Source: CAYVWB01 sp964455395 (GTDB lineage Bacteria > Desulfobacterota > Desulfovibrionia > Desulfovibrionales > Desulfovibrionaceae). From it: a stretch of 33,631 nt of DNA. Under the pieces are notes generated by a model. The model was not told the DNA's origin. It saw only the letters and a list, made by a program, of their open reading frames with translations, and ran no database searches. This document shows positions 16,878-25,550 of the stretch, piece by piece (the first letter of the stretch is position 1; every line of letters begins with the position of its first letter). A program made the translations under genes and the position numbers. The stretch covers positions 1 through 33,631 of the forward strand of contig CAYVWB010000049.1 of the NCBI GenBank assembly GCA_964455395.1. The letters are read 5' to 3'.

Positions 16878-19148
16878 TCAGGAGGCGGTTCCCGACGCAT
16901 CGCCCGGGTTGTCGTTCGGGCCGCCGTTCGGGTCGGCGTTCAGGGTGGCGTTCGCATCTGCTTCCGGGCCGGGAGCAACCGTTCGGGCCGCGCGTTCCCG
17001 GGTGACTGCAGCGCCCTCCGAGCCATAGTACGCGATGCAGAGCAGGGTGATGTCGTCGGAGGGCTCGGCGCCGGCGGCGTGATCGTGGACGTCCTCCAGC
17101 ACGCGCTCCACCACAACGTGCGGCGCGCGTCGGGCCTCGGCTTCGCAGGCGGCCACGGTCTGCTCCAGCCGGTCGTCGCCGTAGAGCGCAAGCGCGTGGT
17201 TCATGGCCTCGGTGACGCCGTCCGTATAGAGGAGGATGGCGTCGCCGGGGGCGAGGTCCAGGGCGAGGGGCTTGTAGGTGATGCCGGGCATGACGCCGAC
17301 CATGGGCCCGCTGACGCCGCTGATCCAGCGTACGGCGCGATCCGGGTCGTCATCGCCGGGCAAGAGCAGAGGCGGATTGTGGCCGCCGCAGGCGTATTCG
17401 AAGCGGCCGGTTGACAGGTCCAGCACGCCGACGATGAGCGTGACGAACATGACGTTGGGGTTGTCCTGGGCGAGTTGCTCGTTGACGACGTCCATGATGG
17501 CGGTGGGCCGGGGGTCGCGTTCTGCGGCGGCCTTCACCAGCGTCTTGGTGACGGCCATGAAGAGCGCAGCGGGCACGCCTTTTCCCGAGACGTCGCCGAT
17601 GACCACGCAGAGCCGGTTGTCGTCCACCAGGAAGAAATCGTAGAGGTCGCCGCCCACCTCCCGCGCGGAGAAGAGCACGGCGTAGAGGTCCATGTCGCGG
17701 CGTTCGGGGAAGGGTGGGAAGATCTTGTGGAGCAGGCCCAGCTGGATGTCCCGTGCCACTTGCAATTCGCTTTCGATGCGCTGCTTGGCGGCGGTCACCT
17801 CCATGAGGGAAGCGATGTTCTCCCGCAGGGACGTTTCCATGAAAAGAAACGCTTCGGCAAGGCGGCCGACCTCGTCCTTGTACGTCCTGGGAAGATCCCC
17901 GATGGGCGTCTGCTCCTCGGCGGGGCCGGAAAAATCCCGCGTGGAAAGAGCGTTGGCGTGGTCCGTGAGGCGGCGGATGGGGGTGGCGATGCGGCGAGCC
18001 AAGGCCAGCGCGACGAGCAGGCTGAGCAGCAGCGCGCCGGCGATGGAGAGAAAGAGGCGGCCGAGCAGAGCCGAAGCCGGGGCCTCGATCTCGTCCATGG
18101 GGGCCGCTGCGGCGATGTAGACGCCGGCGGCTTTCACGCTGGCCACGTCCATCTGCATGGCGACTGCAAGACCGTCCGGTCCGGCCACCTGAAAGAGGTA
18201 TGGACCGCCGATGTCCTGCTCGGCGGCCGTGGCGTTGGCGGTGTCTGGCGCCTTCTCCGGGTTCTGGAAGGGGGACTTGCTGGGTGCTGCGTCGGCGAGT
18301 TGGCGGAGTTCCGCCAGAAGAGGCCGTCCGGTTTCCGCGTTGAGAGCCTGACCGGGTTGGGCCAGGGGGGTGTTCCGGGCGCGGCTGGGCAGGGCGAAGA
18401 TGTCTCCTGCTTCGTTGAAGAGGAAGACGAATCCCGTCTCCGCGATGCGCACTTTGGGCAAGGTTTCGGCGATGACGCCCATGGTGTCCTGCACCCGGCG
18501 GTCGATCTCCTGTTCAAGAAAACCGATATTCACACTGGCGGCGAGCCGCCATCCCCAGGGTTCGAAGAGCTGCAGGTGGGCGTAGCGCTTCACCTCGCCA
18601 GGGCCGTGCAGGGCCGGCGCAGTGTAGGCGCCTTCTGCTTCGCTGTAGACGAGGGTGTCTTGCCGCGCGGATTTTGCCACGCTGCGGCCTTTGATGTCCT
18701 TGAGGTCTTCAAGGGAGCGGCCCACGCGTTCGGGATCCGGGTAATGGACTGCGACGAGAGCTTCATCGAAGGCGAAGAAGTAGAAGTCCTCGTCGGCGGG
18801 GAGACTCGCCAGCCACGCCAGGGCTTGTGCTTTGGCTTGTTCCTCGCTCAGCACCCCGTCGCGGACCATGGCGTGGTGTCGGGCCAGGCCGGCCATGGCG
18901 ATCTCCGTCACCAGGCGCAGGCGTTTCTTGGCGTCCTGGGTGGCGCGCACTTTTTCCAGCAACAAGGTGCGGTAGACGCCGTTCAGGTCCAGCTGCACCA
19001 GCTGGAGGACGTTGGCGATGGAGCGCTCCTCCGCGTGGAGCATGGCGTCCTCCACGTCCCGATCCACCAGGTAGACCACGGCCACCGCCGCCATGGCGAG
19101 GGAGAGCAGCACCAGCAGGATGATCTTGCTGTGGAGTGAACGGAACAC
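16878..19148 (-). CDS. Membrane sensor with cache and HAMP domains and SpoIIE/PP2C phosphatase output
   Basis: 756 residues. Membrane segment 1 spans 9-29. A large periplasmic cache region (about 40-350) contains FYFFAFDEALVAVHYPDPERVGRSL and a second PAS-like repeat with FVFLFNEAGDIFALP. Membrane segment 2 (about 361-385) and HAMP (about 385-440) follow. The SpoIIE domain (490-708) has metal-binding Asp in VGGDLYD (501), IGDVSGKG (519), YTDGVTEA (643) and SDDITLL (698-699). RsbU-like proteins dephosphorylate anti-sigma antagonist proteins in response to an extracytoplasmic ligand. The start is GTG 19148, with GAGGAG 6 bases upstream; a much longer open frame upstream is antisense to the PP2C gene and false. 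The C-terminal 30 residues are low complexity (Asp/Asn/Pro/Gly). Confidence 0.9.
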   Translation of the reverse strand: MFRSLHSKIILLVLLSLAMAAVAVVYLVDRDVEDAMLHAEERSIANVLQLVQLDLNGVYRTLLLEKVRATQDAKKRLRLVTEIAMAGLARHHAMVRDGVLSEEQAKAQALAWLASLPADEDFYFFAFDEALVAVHYPDPERVGRSLEDLKDIKGRSVAKSARQDTLVYSEAEGAYTAPALHGPGEVKRYAHLQLFEPWGWRLAASVNIGFLEQEIDRRVQDTMGVIAETLPKVRIAETGFVFLFNEAGDIFALPSRARNTPLAQPGQALNAETGRPLLAELRQLADAAPSKSPFQNPEKAPDTANATAAEQDIGGPYLFQVAGPDGLAVAMQMDVASVKAAGVYIAAAAPMDEIEAPASALLGRLFLSIAGALLLSLLVALALARRIATPIRRLTDHANALSTRDFSGPAEEQTPIGDLPRTYKDEVGRLAEAFLFMETSLRENIASLMEVTAAKQRIESELQVARDIQLGLLHKIFPPFPERRDMDLYAVLFSAREVGGDLYDFFLVDDNRLCVVIGDVSGKGVPAALFMAVTKTLVKAAAERDPRPTAIMDVVNEQLAQDNPNVMFVTLIVGVLDLSTGRFEYACGGHNPPLLLPGDDDPDRAVRWISGVSGPMVGVMPGITYKPLALDLAPGDAILLYTDGVTEAMNHALALYGDDRLEQTVAACEAEARRAPHVVVERVLEDVHDHAAGAEPSDDITLLCIAYYGSEGAAVTRERAARTVAPGPEADANATLNADPNGGPNDNPGDASGTAS

Positions 19149-19541
19149 GACGCGCTCCTCTTGCTTGAAGGACGTGCGGCGGGGGCTTGCGCGGGATGCC
19201 GACATTCCGGCAGGCCATGCGGCCTGCGCATATGCCGAGACCGCCGAGGCCTCCATCTCCATGTGGGCCAGGCCCCGCCGTCGCCGTTCAAGGATGGGGG
19301 ACCCGCGGTCAGCGCCGGCGCGGCCAGGCGGCTTTCCGGATATCGAAGCTTCCGGGTCGCGCATTCTCCCAGACGCCGCGGCGCATGCGTCCATCCTTAG
19401 AAATTCTCTGAAAAAAAGCAAGGGGAAGGACGCTTTACTTGCATCGACGATGCCGTATACTGAGAGCCGGCACAGGCGCGCACGACGCACCCCGGCGAGG
19501 GAAGACGCGAAAACGCGGGAACCGAACAGGCAGTGAATGGT
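19149..19541. other. Divergent intergenic region between the two phosphatase genes
   Basis: About 390 bp separate the SpoIIE-type gene (minus) and the PP2C gene (plus). The PP2C promoter is at 19434-19461. The minus-strand promoter is not obvious. No additional gene is supported. Confidence 0.5.
19434..19461 (+). promoter_or_regulatory. PP2C promoter with a perfect palindrome in the spacer
   Basis: TTTACT (19434-19439), 16-bp spacer, TATACT (19456-19461). The spacer contains GCATCG-A-CGATGC (19441-19453), a perfect 13-bp dyad placed where a repressor would block RNA polymerase. Confidence 0.6.
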
Positions 19542-20270
19542 ATGCGATATTGTGCGGTGAGCGATACGGGCAGGGTCCGCAACGTGAATCAGGACCGCTG
19601 CCTTGTCCACGAATTTCCCCAAGAGGACGCGTGGCTTTTCGTGGTGGCGGACGGCATGGGGGGCGCCCGGGGCGGCGACGTGGCCGCTCAGGCCGTGGTG
19701 GATTTTCTGGAAGCCTGCCACCTGGACGACATGAGCACGGAAGCGGGGCTGGCCGCCCGTATCCGCGACGTGGGCCGGCTGCTCATGCGGCTGGGACAGG
19801 ACGCCCCCGAATTGCACGGCATGGGCGCCACGTGCACCGCCATGGTGGTGCGCGGGGAGAACGCCGTGTGGGCCCACGTGGGGGACTCGCGGCTCTACCG
19901 TCGGAGGCAGGGCGCGTTGACGCAGATCACCCGGGACCACCGCTTCGTGCAGTCCCTGGTGGACGCTGGCGTGCTGAACGAAGAGGAAGCGAAGAACCAT
20001 CCCTTCGGCCACAACCTGGACCAGTGCGTGGGCTGCGAGGAATTCGACCCGGACACCGGGACGCTCGCCCTGGAGGTCGGCGACATCCTCCTGCTTTCCA
20101 GCGATGGCCTGCACGACATGATTTCCCACCGCCGCATCGAAGCGCTTACCGCCGAAGTCGCCGCCCGAAGGGATGACGTCACGGTGGAAGCCGCCTGTCA
20201 GGCGTTGCTCCACGAAGCTCTGGAGGCGGGCGGCCAGGATAATGTCACCATCATCCTGGCCGCCCCCTGA
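19542..20270 (+). CDS. PP2C-family Ser/Thr protein phosphatase (PppA/Stp1-like)
   Basis: 242 residues, the usual length of bacterial soluble PP2C. The motif set is complete: GRVRNVNQDRC (about 10-20), VVADGMGG (34-41, metal-binding Asp 37), MGATCTAMVV, AHVGDSRLYR, ITRDHRFVQSLVDAG, LSSDGLHDMI and GGQDNVTIIL. It removes phosphate from Ser/Thr in the cytoplasm, normally opposing a Hanks-type kinase. No kinase is in this window. The ATG at 19542 gives the family N-terminus MRYCAVSDTG. A GTG at 19533 is possible; neither has a strong ribosome site. It is divergent from the SpoIIE-type phosphatase. Confidence 0.93.
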   Translation: MRYCAVSDTGRVRNVNQDRCLVHEFPQEDAWLFVVADGMGGARGGDVAAQAVVDFLEACHLDDMSTEAGLAARIRDVGRLLMRLGQDAPELHGMGATCTAMVVRGENAVWAHVGDSRLYRRRQGALTQITRDHRFVQSLVDAGVLNEEEAKNHPFGHNLDQCVGCEEFDPDTGTLALEVGDILLLSSDGLHDMISHRRIEALTAEVAARRDDVTVEAACQALLHEALEAGGQDNVTIILAAP

Positions 20271-20394
20271 CCCGTCTTCGGGACCGGCTTCCGCACCCTC
20301 CTCGGCGATGACCCGTCGCCGGTCGGTCGGTTGCTCCCACGCCGCTCCAGGTCGCCGTGGCGAGACTGCGCGTCAGCCTCGATTCCCGTACTCC

Positions 20395-20826
20395 TCAGGG
20401 ATGCGCCTCCTGCTGCGTTTGCGCTTGCCGCGGCAGGAACCGGCGCTCCATCAGGTCCAGCACCAGTACTGCTATCTCCATCTCCTTGCGGGTGAGCACG
20501 TTCGTCTGCTCGGTCAAATAGCCTTTCAACGGGGCGACGACGTCCGCCAATCCGCCTGCGGCGTCTCCCACGTGGAGAGCGTAGAGGCGCTCCAGCAGGC
20601 ACAGCAAGTAGTGTTTCCACTCCTCGTTGAAGTGCAAATGGTAGTCGCAGACGGCGCGAACGATGAGCGTCCCCGCCAACGCTCCCTCCAGGGTGCTGTA
20701 GTCCCGCCCCCAGATGGCGGCGTCGTTGATGGTGGGCGGTCTGCTTGTATGCTCCTCCGGCTGCAGGTTGGCGACGTGGAGTCCCTTGTGCTCCCGATAC
20801 GCCGCCAGATCCACGATCTTGGGCAT
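20395..20826 (-). CDS. Protein of unknown function (143 aa)
   Basis: 143 residues, no signal peptide or membrane segment, mostly helical. It begins MPKIVDLAAYREHKGL. The centre VRAVCDYHLHFNEEWKHYLLCLLERLYALH carries a Cys/His-rich helix. The end has KEMEIAVLVLDLMERRFLPRQ. The ribosome site is excellent (AAGGAGGTGAGCA before the ATG at 20826), so expression is certain enough. I do not recognise the family. The gene is convergent with the PP2C gene, and a small dyad lies between them (around 20313-20330). Confidence 0.7.
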   Translation of the reverse strand: MPKIVDLAAYREHKGLHVANLQPEEHTSRPPTINDAAIWGRDYSTLEGALAGTLIVRAVCDYHLHFNEEWKHYLLCLLERLYALHVGDAAGGLADVVAPLKGYLTEQTNVLTRKEMEIAVLVLDLMERRFLPRQAQTQQEAHP

Positions 20827-21320
20827 TGCTCACCTCCTTGTGCGCTGCAAGAGCCCGTGGCGATTGTTGATGCGTGACGATTCGCCCGGCGCGCCCTGCG
20901 CAATCGGCGCAGGAGTGGACCTTGCGCGTTCCTCTCCCTGTAAGGGGGCCGGCTCGCTGCGTGGCTTCAGCGTCTGGTCGGCCATCCTTGGCTGACCGGG
21001 ACGTTGTTCCGAAAGTGCCGCGTGTGGCGTCGTCCCCTTTCCATTCGTCCGTTTTCTAGAGAACATTACCCCGCCGCAGCCACTTTTCCACCGTCGCTCC
21101 TCGGGGCGGGGCGTCCCCGTATGGCCCGGTGCGGCCAGGACAGCCTGCTCGGCGTCCCCCACGGGCGGAGCGTATGGCGCGGGGTTTGCACATCCATGCA
21201 TGAACGCCCCGGCGCGGCGATTGTTGCCGACGTCGGCGCCAAGGCGGCTTGGGTCTTGACGCAAGTCCGCCTGAACAGGGCCTTGAGGAAAGACCGCTGC
21301 GGCGGGGGGAGGATGACGAA
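20827..21320. other. Long intergenic region, no gene seen
   Basis: 494 bp between divergent genes. No coding frame with a ribosome site and no clear consensus promoter on either strand. An AT-richer patch with CTAGAGAACATTAC near 21055-21070 may hold the minus-strand promoter. Confidence 0.45.
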
Positions 21321-21767
21321 ATGGCCGCGACCGTGCTTGTGGTGGAGGATTCGCGCGTGGTGCGCCTGCTGGTGCGAGAAATTCTGGAATCGGAAGGCTA
21401 CGCGACCTTGGAGGCGTGCGACGGCGCTGCGGCGCTGGATTGTCTGCGCGCCGCCGAGCGTCGGCCCGAGCTCGTGATTACGGATCTGGACATGCCTCGG
21501 CTGGGCGGCGTGGCGTTGCTGCGCGCCATGCGCGAGGATGAACGACTCAGCCGCATACCCACCGTGGTGTTGACCGGAATGGACGACGACCGCGCCCTGG
21601 AGGCCGCGCATGCAGCGGGCGCCCTGGCCGTGGTGATGAAGCCCTTCCATATGGAGGAGTTGCTGAGCGTCACCGCAGCGGCGTTGCCGACGGAGGCGAC
21701 GGCGCTTGTCGACGAACCCACGGCCGCGGCGCTCCCCGCCCCCCACGCATCTCGCGCGGCCGCGTAA
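21321..21767 (+). CDS. Single-domain response regulator (CheY-like)
   Basis: 148 residues. One receiver domain: VLVVEDSRVVRLLVREIL with acidic pair E9-D10, phosphoacceptor Asp 55 in LVITDLDMPRLGG, Thr 85 in VVLTGMD, and Lys 107 in VVMKPF. The last 25 residues form an Ala/Pro/Thr-rich tail without an output domain. It would pass phosphate between kinases or modulate a partner. The histidine kinase at 22418-23569 is close but convergent, so pairing is only possible. The ATG at 21321 has GGGGAGG 8 bases upstream; the upstream frame extension is not conserved. Confidence 0.92.
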   Translation: MAATVLVVEDSRVVRLLVREILESEGYATLEACDGAAALDCLRAAERRPELVITDLDMPRLGGVALLRAMREDERLSRIPTVVLTGMDDDRALEAAHAAGALAVVMKPFHMEELLSVTAAALPTEATALVDEPTAAALPAPHASRAAA

Positions 21768-21949
21768 GTCTGGTCGGGGGCAGGCTGGCCGCCATGCAAA
21801 GGCCGCCGGGGGCCGGGGCTCCCTCCGCGTGTGGTCGGAAAGGGGCCGCCGGGGGGCGTCACGTGGATCAGGGCGTCTCGTGGCTCGTCAGGAGCAGGAA
21901 ACGCGCCGCGCTCTCGTGTGAGGCCGCCGCCGGGTGCCGGGGAGGGGGC

Positions 21950-22393
21950 TTACTCGCCGGGTTTGCCGAAGCGCTGGAAGTAGATTTTCGGGTCGTCGCG
22001 GAGGATCTGCGTGCGCAGCTCGATGCCCTTGAGCAGCTGGAGATATTCTTCGCGTTTGGTCTCGTTGCGGGCTGTGGAGTAAAGGTCCCGAGCCGTCTCG
22101 TGAGCGCGCTCCAGTCGTTTTTCCTCCCGCACGATGAGCCGGTAGTAGGGCTGCTTCTCCGGCGCGGACTGCTCGGCACGGGGGGTGGCGTTGGCTTCCG
22201 GGATGGTGAGGGCCTCTTCGGGGGCGCCGTCATCATCCGAATGCATGATGATGACGTTGTCCCGGGAGGCGTGCGCCTGCGGCAGGGCGCATGGCGGAAT
22301 AGTCAGCAGAAGGCCCAGGAGCAGGGTAACTGCAGTGGTCGCGCAAAGGCGTCGGTATTGCTTCTGTGGGGCCGTGGGGGAATGGGTGCGCAT
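21950..22393 (-). CDS. Exported coiled-coil protein of unknown function
   Basis: 147 residues. The signal peptide (hydrophobic ATTAVTLLLGLLLTIPP, cleavage near AHA about residue 42) is followed by an acidic linker and a charged helical segment (YRLIVREEKRLERAHETARDLYSTARNETKREEYLQLL, which I split here as two helices). It ends LRDDPKIYFQRFGKPGE. No family recognised. It starts 24 bp after the histidine kinase stop with GAGGT upstream, so it is co-transcribed with the kinase. Confidence 0.65.
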   Translation of the reverse strand: MRTHSPTAPQKQYRRLCATTAVTLLLGLLLTIPPCALPQAHASRDNVIIMHSDDDGAPEEALTIPEANATPRAEQSAPEKQPYYRLIVREEKRLERAHETARDLYSTARNETKREEYLQLLKGIELRTQILRDDPKIYFQRFGKPGE

Positions 22394-22417
22394 GACGTGG
22401 GGACCTCGCGGACGGTG

Positions 22418-23569
22418 TCATTCGTTGACGTTCGTCGTGGAGAAGATGGCGCGGAAGAGGGCGCCGCGGCCGTCGGCGGCGGGACTTTCCACCTCCAGCT
22501 CGCCGTGGTTGTCCAGCACGATGTGCCTTGCTTCCGTCAACCCCATGCCCACGGCCTGCGGCTTGGTGGTGTAGAAGGGGTCGAAGATGTAGGGCAGGTT
22601 TTCCGAGGGAATGCCTGGGCCATCGTCCTGGATGGTGATGGCGAGATCGCCGTTGTCCTGGAGGCGGGCGGCCACTTCCACGCCATTTTCGCAGAACTCC
22701 AGGCCATTGTCCACTATGTGGCGCAGGGCGCGCAGCAGCTGACTCCTGTCTGCGGCGATGACGGCGCGCAGGGCGTTTTCCTCGCCGGCGAGTCGCAGTC
22801 TGGGGTCGTGTTCCAGCTCGGGGGCGTGCTTCAGTTCCTGCAGGGCCTCGCCCACCACCACCCGTTCCAGCGCTGGCCGGGGCAAGGAGGCGTATCCCGC
22901 CACGGTGTTCACCGTGGTCTCCAGCTTGGCGCTTTCCTTCAGGATGATGTCCACGCGTTCGCGGGCTCCTTCGGAGAGGCAGTCCTCCTTGCCGATGGAC
23001 CGCGCGAAGCCGGCGATGGTCATGGCCGGATTGCGGACCTGGTGCGCCACGGAAAGGGCGAGCTTCTTCAGGCCGTCGGCGCGTTCGCGTTGGAGGAGGT
23101 TGCGTTCCCAGAGCAGGCGCTTTTCGCGCTGTTGACGGGTGTGGCTCTCGGTGACGTCCTCCACCATGAGCACCACGCCGTCGGCGTCCCCGCCGTTGGA
23201 GAGGTAGGAGGAGATGATGGAGAGCATGAGGAGCCTGCCGTCTTTTGGGTTCTTGTAGGGGAGGGTGCGGTGGAGGTTGACGAGCTCCCGGCGGATGACA
23301 TCCATGATGACGTCGTTGAACTCGTGGTTCTCGGCGTGGGCGAAGAAGAGGGCTCCCCAGGGTGCGCTCATGAGCTGGTCGCGGCTGAAGCCGAGCATGG
23401 CTTCCAGGGCGTTGTTCGCCAGGACCACCTGGCCTTCGTGGTTGATCACCATGAGGCCGACGGGCATGGAGTCGACAATGGCGTCGCGTACGGCTTTACG
23501 GAGGGCGTCTTCCATGGGCGCGCTCGTGCTGCTCTGGGCGGGTTGTGCGTCCTGTGGGCGGTCGTGCAT
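22418..23569 (-). CDS. PAS sensor histidine kinase
   Basis: 383 residues, soluble. PAS domain about 25-145 (DSMPVGLMVINHEGQVVLANNALEAMLGF and a PAC-like end VVLMVEDVTE). The HisKA helix has His 176 in LALSVAHQVRNP, the form seen in NtrB/ZraS-like kinases. HATPase_c: N-box IVDNGLEF (Asn 288), G1 DDGPGIP (315-321), F-box FDPFYTTK, G2 VGMGLTEA (340-347). It is a cytoplasmic sensor with an unknown cue. The start ATG at 23569 follows a weak AGG; the candidate promoter is 20 bp upstream. The exported protein gene follows in the same operon. Confidence 0.92.
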   Translation of the reverse strand: MHDRPQDAQPAQSSTSAPMEDALRKAVRDAIVDSMPVGLMVINHEGQVVLANNALEAMLGFSRDQLMSAPWGALFFAHAENHEFNDVIMDVIRRELVNLHRTLPYKNPKDGRLLMLSIISSYLSNGGDADGVVLMVEDVTESHTRQQREKRLLWERNLLQRERADGLKKLALSVAHQVRNPAMTIAGFARSIGKEDCLSEGARERVDIILKESAKLETTVNTVAGYASLPRPALERVVVGEALQELKHAPELEHDPRLRLAGEENALRAVIAADRSQLLRALRHIVDNGLEFCENGVEVAARLQDNGDLAITIQDDGPGIPSENLPYIFDPFYTTKPQAVGMGLTEARHIVLDNHGELEVESPAADGRGALFRAIFSTTNVNE

Positions 23570-23589
23570 CCTGATCGTCCAATATACCT

Positions 23590-23618
23590 ACTATTTCGTA
23601 AGGCGGGAGCCGCGTCAA
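23590..23618 (-). promoter_or_regulatory. Candidate promoter of the PAS kinase operon
   Basis: TTGACG (23618-23613), 17-bp spacer, AATAGT (23595-23590). The predicted leader is only about 14 nt. Confidence 0.45.
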
Positions 23619-23957
23619 GGGGGGGGGATGCGCGGCGCCGACTGCGACCACCTTGCATGGCGCAGGAAAGGGACGTATAGGTGAGGTCGTCCCTGCAGCT
23701 TCCGGGCTACCTTCGTGCGCCGACGTCCCGGCGGCTGGCCCGCTTGCGCCGCGTTTGATGGCGCAGGGATGGAGCAAGACGCCGTGCGCGTCGCGCCCGT
23801 CTGCCGCCGCCCCAGCTCTTGGCGTCATGAGCGTGAAGGCCTGATGCGCTCTCGGTCTCTCCCACGCGAACGACGCCTCCAATCCGCGCCGATACCCGAA
23901 AAGGCAATTCCACCAGGCCAACCTCCGTCCCGTCACGCGACCCCGCGATCACCCGCC
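23619..23957. other. Intergenic region upstream of the PHP phosphatase gene
   Basis: About 340 bp. The open frame of the PHP gene continues through it, but the translation (Pro/Arg-rich) has no family character. No strong plus-strand promoter recognised. Confidence 0.45.
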
Positions 23958-24785
23958 ATGCCCATACGCGCCGATCTGCATCTCCACACCAGCTGTTCCC
24001 ACGGTAGACACGACGCGCGCGCCATGACCGAGGCGTGTCTCGCCAAAGGCCTCACGACTCTCGGTTTCACGGAACACGCGCCACGCCCGCCCGGGTACAT
24101 CTATCCGGAAGACTACCAGGACAAGCTGGAGCGCGGTTTCGGCGGCTACTGCGAGACCGTGCGCGACTTGGCGCGCGAATACGCGGACCGCGCCACCCTG
24201 TTGCTCGGCGCGGAGATCGACTTTTTTCCCGGACACGATGCGCAGATCCGCCGCCTGCTGGAGACCCACCAGCCGGATTTCGCCCTGGGCGGCGTGCACT
24301 TCGTGGGCCCGTGGGGGTTCGACTTCGCCGCCAGGGAGTGGCGCCCTCTGGATGAGGACGCGTGCTTCACGGCCTACCGTGAATACTACGCCCTGGTCGA
24401 GGCCATGGCCGCAAGCGGTCTCTTCCACGCCGCCGCGCATCTGGACCTCGTCAAGATCTTCAGCATGGAGCGGCACGCCCGCTGGCTGGCGAGCGAGGAA
24501 GGCCGCCGCGCCGCCGAACGCGCCGTGGACGCCTTGGCGCGCGCCGGCATGGTGATGGAGATTTCCTCCGCGGGGTTGCGCAAGCCTTGCAAGGAAATCT
24601 ACCCGGGGCCGTTGTTCATGGATCTGGCGCGGGAACGAGAAACGCCCATCTGCTTCGGCTCGGACGCGCACGCCGTGGAGCAGGTGGCCTTCGCCTTCGA
24701 CAAACTGGAAGCCTACGCCCGCGAGGCCGGCTTCGATCACGCCGTGCGTTTCACCCCGAACGGTTCCGAGCGCTACCGCTTCTGA
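23958..24785 (+). CDS. Histidinol-phosphatase of the PHP family
   Basis: 275 residues. The PHP metal site is complete: HLHTS (His 8, His 10), HAPRP (His 40), GAEIDFFPG (Glu 86), GGVHF (His 114), HLDLVKIF (His 161, Asp 163) and GSDAH (Asp 236, His 238). The HisK/HisJ-type enzyme dephosphorylates L-histidinol phosphate, the penultimate chemical stage of histidine synthesis; HAPRPPGY and the length fit HisK. Some relatives act on other phosphoesters. The start MPIRADLHLH is at the ATG 23958. There is no clear ribosome site, and longer starts exist but are not conserved. It is not clustered with other his genes. Confidence 0.85.
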   Translation: MPIRADLHLHTSCSHGRHDARAMTEACLAKGLTTLGFTEHAPRPPGYIYPEDYQDKLERGFGGYCETVRDLAREYADRATLLLGAEIDFFPGHDAQIRRLLETHQPDFALGGVHFVGPWGFDFAAREWRPLDEDACFTAYREYYALVEAMAASGLFHAAAHLDLVKIFSMERHARWLASEEGRRAAERAVDALARAGMVMEISSAGLRKPCKEIYPGPLFMDLARERETPICFGSDAHAVEQVAFAFDKLEAYAREAGFDHAVRFTPNGSERYRF

Positions 24786-25550
24786 CGCTGCGCCGCCGGG
24801 TCTGCTCCACGAGCCGCTTGCGGCCAGGAGTCGTCCGTGCATGTGGTCATGGATCAAGGCATGGAGAGGGCTGCGAGCGCTCCTGCTCGCGTCTCCCGTG
24901 GAGGCTGACGGGCTGCGGCTCAAGCTGTCGGGGGGCTGTTCGTGGAGTCCGGGCAGGCGCCCCCCTCACCCCCGCCCAACCCAGCCTCTCCACATCCTCG
25001 CGATGCGAACGCGACCACCTTCAGGCATGGCCGTGGGATGCGTCATGGCGCGAGCAGTGTCGTGCGCGTCGGCGGAAAGGCCCTGCAGTGGACCCGCCCG
25101 GCTTGCCTGCCGCATCCGAATCGTGTCGAACCGTACAGCGTTCCGAAGCGGCCGGGCGCCGGCGAGGACGCCCCGGGTGGTGCGTGCGTTCCGCCGCCCG
25201 TATGTTCGGGAAGGAAGAGGGGGCGTCGTTTGCAGGCCGGAAATGCTTGTGGCGGCCCCTCGTGGAAGACCGCGGCCGCCAGCGTCGATCCTGCTTGTGG
25301 CGCGGGGAGGAGGCGCAGAGAAGTGTTGAGCGCGCGCGGCGGGTATGCTAGAAGCCCGCAAACGTCCACACGGTTTCGCCCTGCACCGCGTCTTGACGCG
25401 CCGGGTCCCGGTGATCCGCTCACATGCGCGCCTGCGCTCTGCAAGAAGCCTCCGGCGATGTTCTGCTCCCGACGCATCCCGCGTCCCACTGCCCTGCGCA
25501 GTGGGTGAACGTGCTCCAAACCACGCGCTTTCAGCCTTCTTCCCTCAGCC
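24786..25550. other. Long intergenic region (765 bp), one promoter, no gene seen
   Basis: Several open frames occur on both strands but none has a family signature, a consistent start or a ribosome site. GC-rich sequence keeps frames open by chance. The only clear signal is the promoter at 25326-25354. A structured RNA or a degraded gene is possible but not shown. Confidence 0.45.
25326..25354 (+). promoter_or_regulatory. Candidate promoter of the acyltransferase gene
   Basis: TTGAGC (25326-25331), 17-bp spacer ending in TGC (extended -10), TAGAAG (25349-25354). The leader to the start codon would be about 190 nt. Confidence 0.45.

Noticed and set aside
17475..19139. 554-codon open frame on the plus strand
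   Set aside because: It is antisense to the cache-HAMP-SpoIIE gene and has no domain signature.
19149..20213. N-terminal extension of the SpoIIE-type protein
   Set aside because: The open frame runs antisense through the PP2C gene. A GTG with a good ribosome site at 19148 directly precedes the membrane segment.
24841..25351. Several overlapping open frames in the long intergenic region
   Set aside because: They disagree in frame and lack ribosome sites. The translations are Arg/Pro/Ala-rich without motifs.
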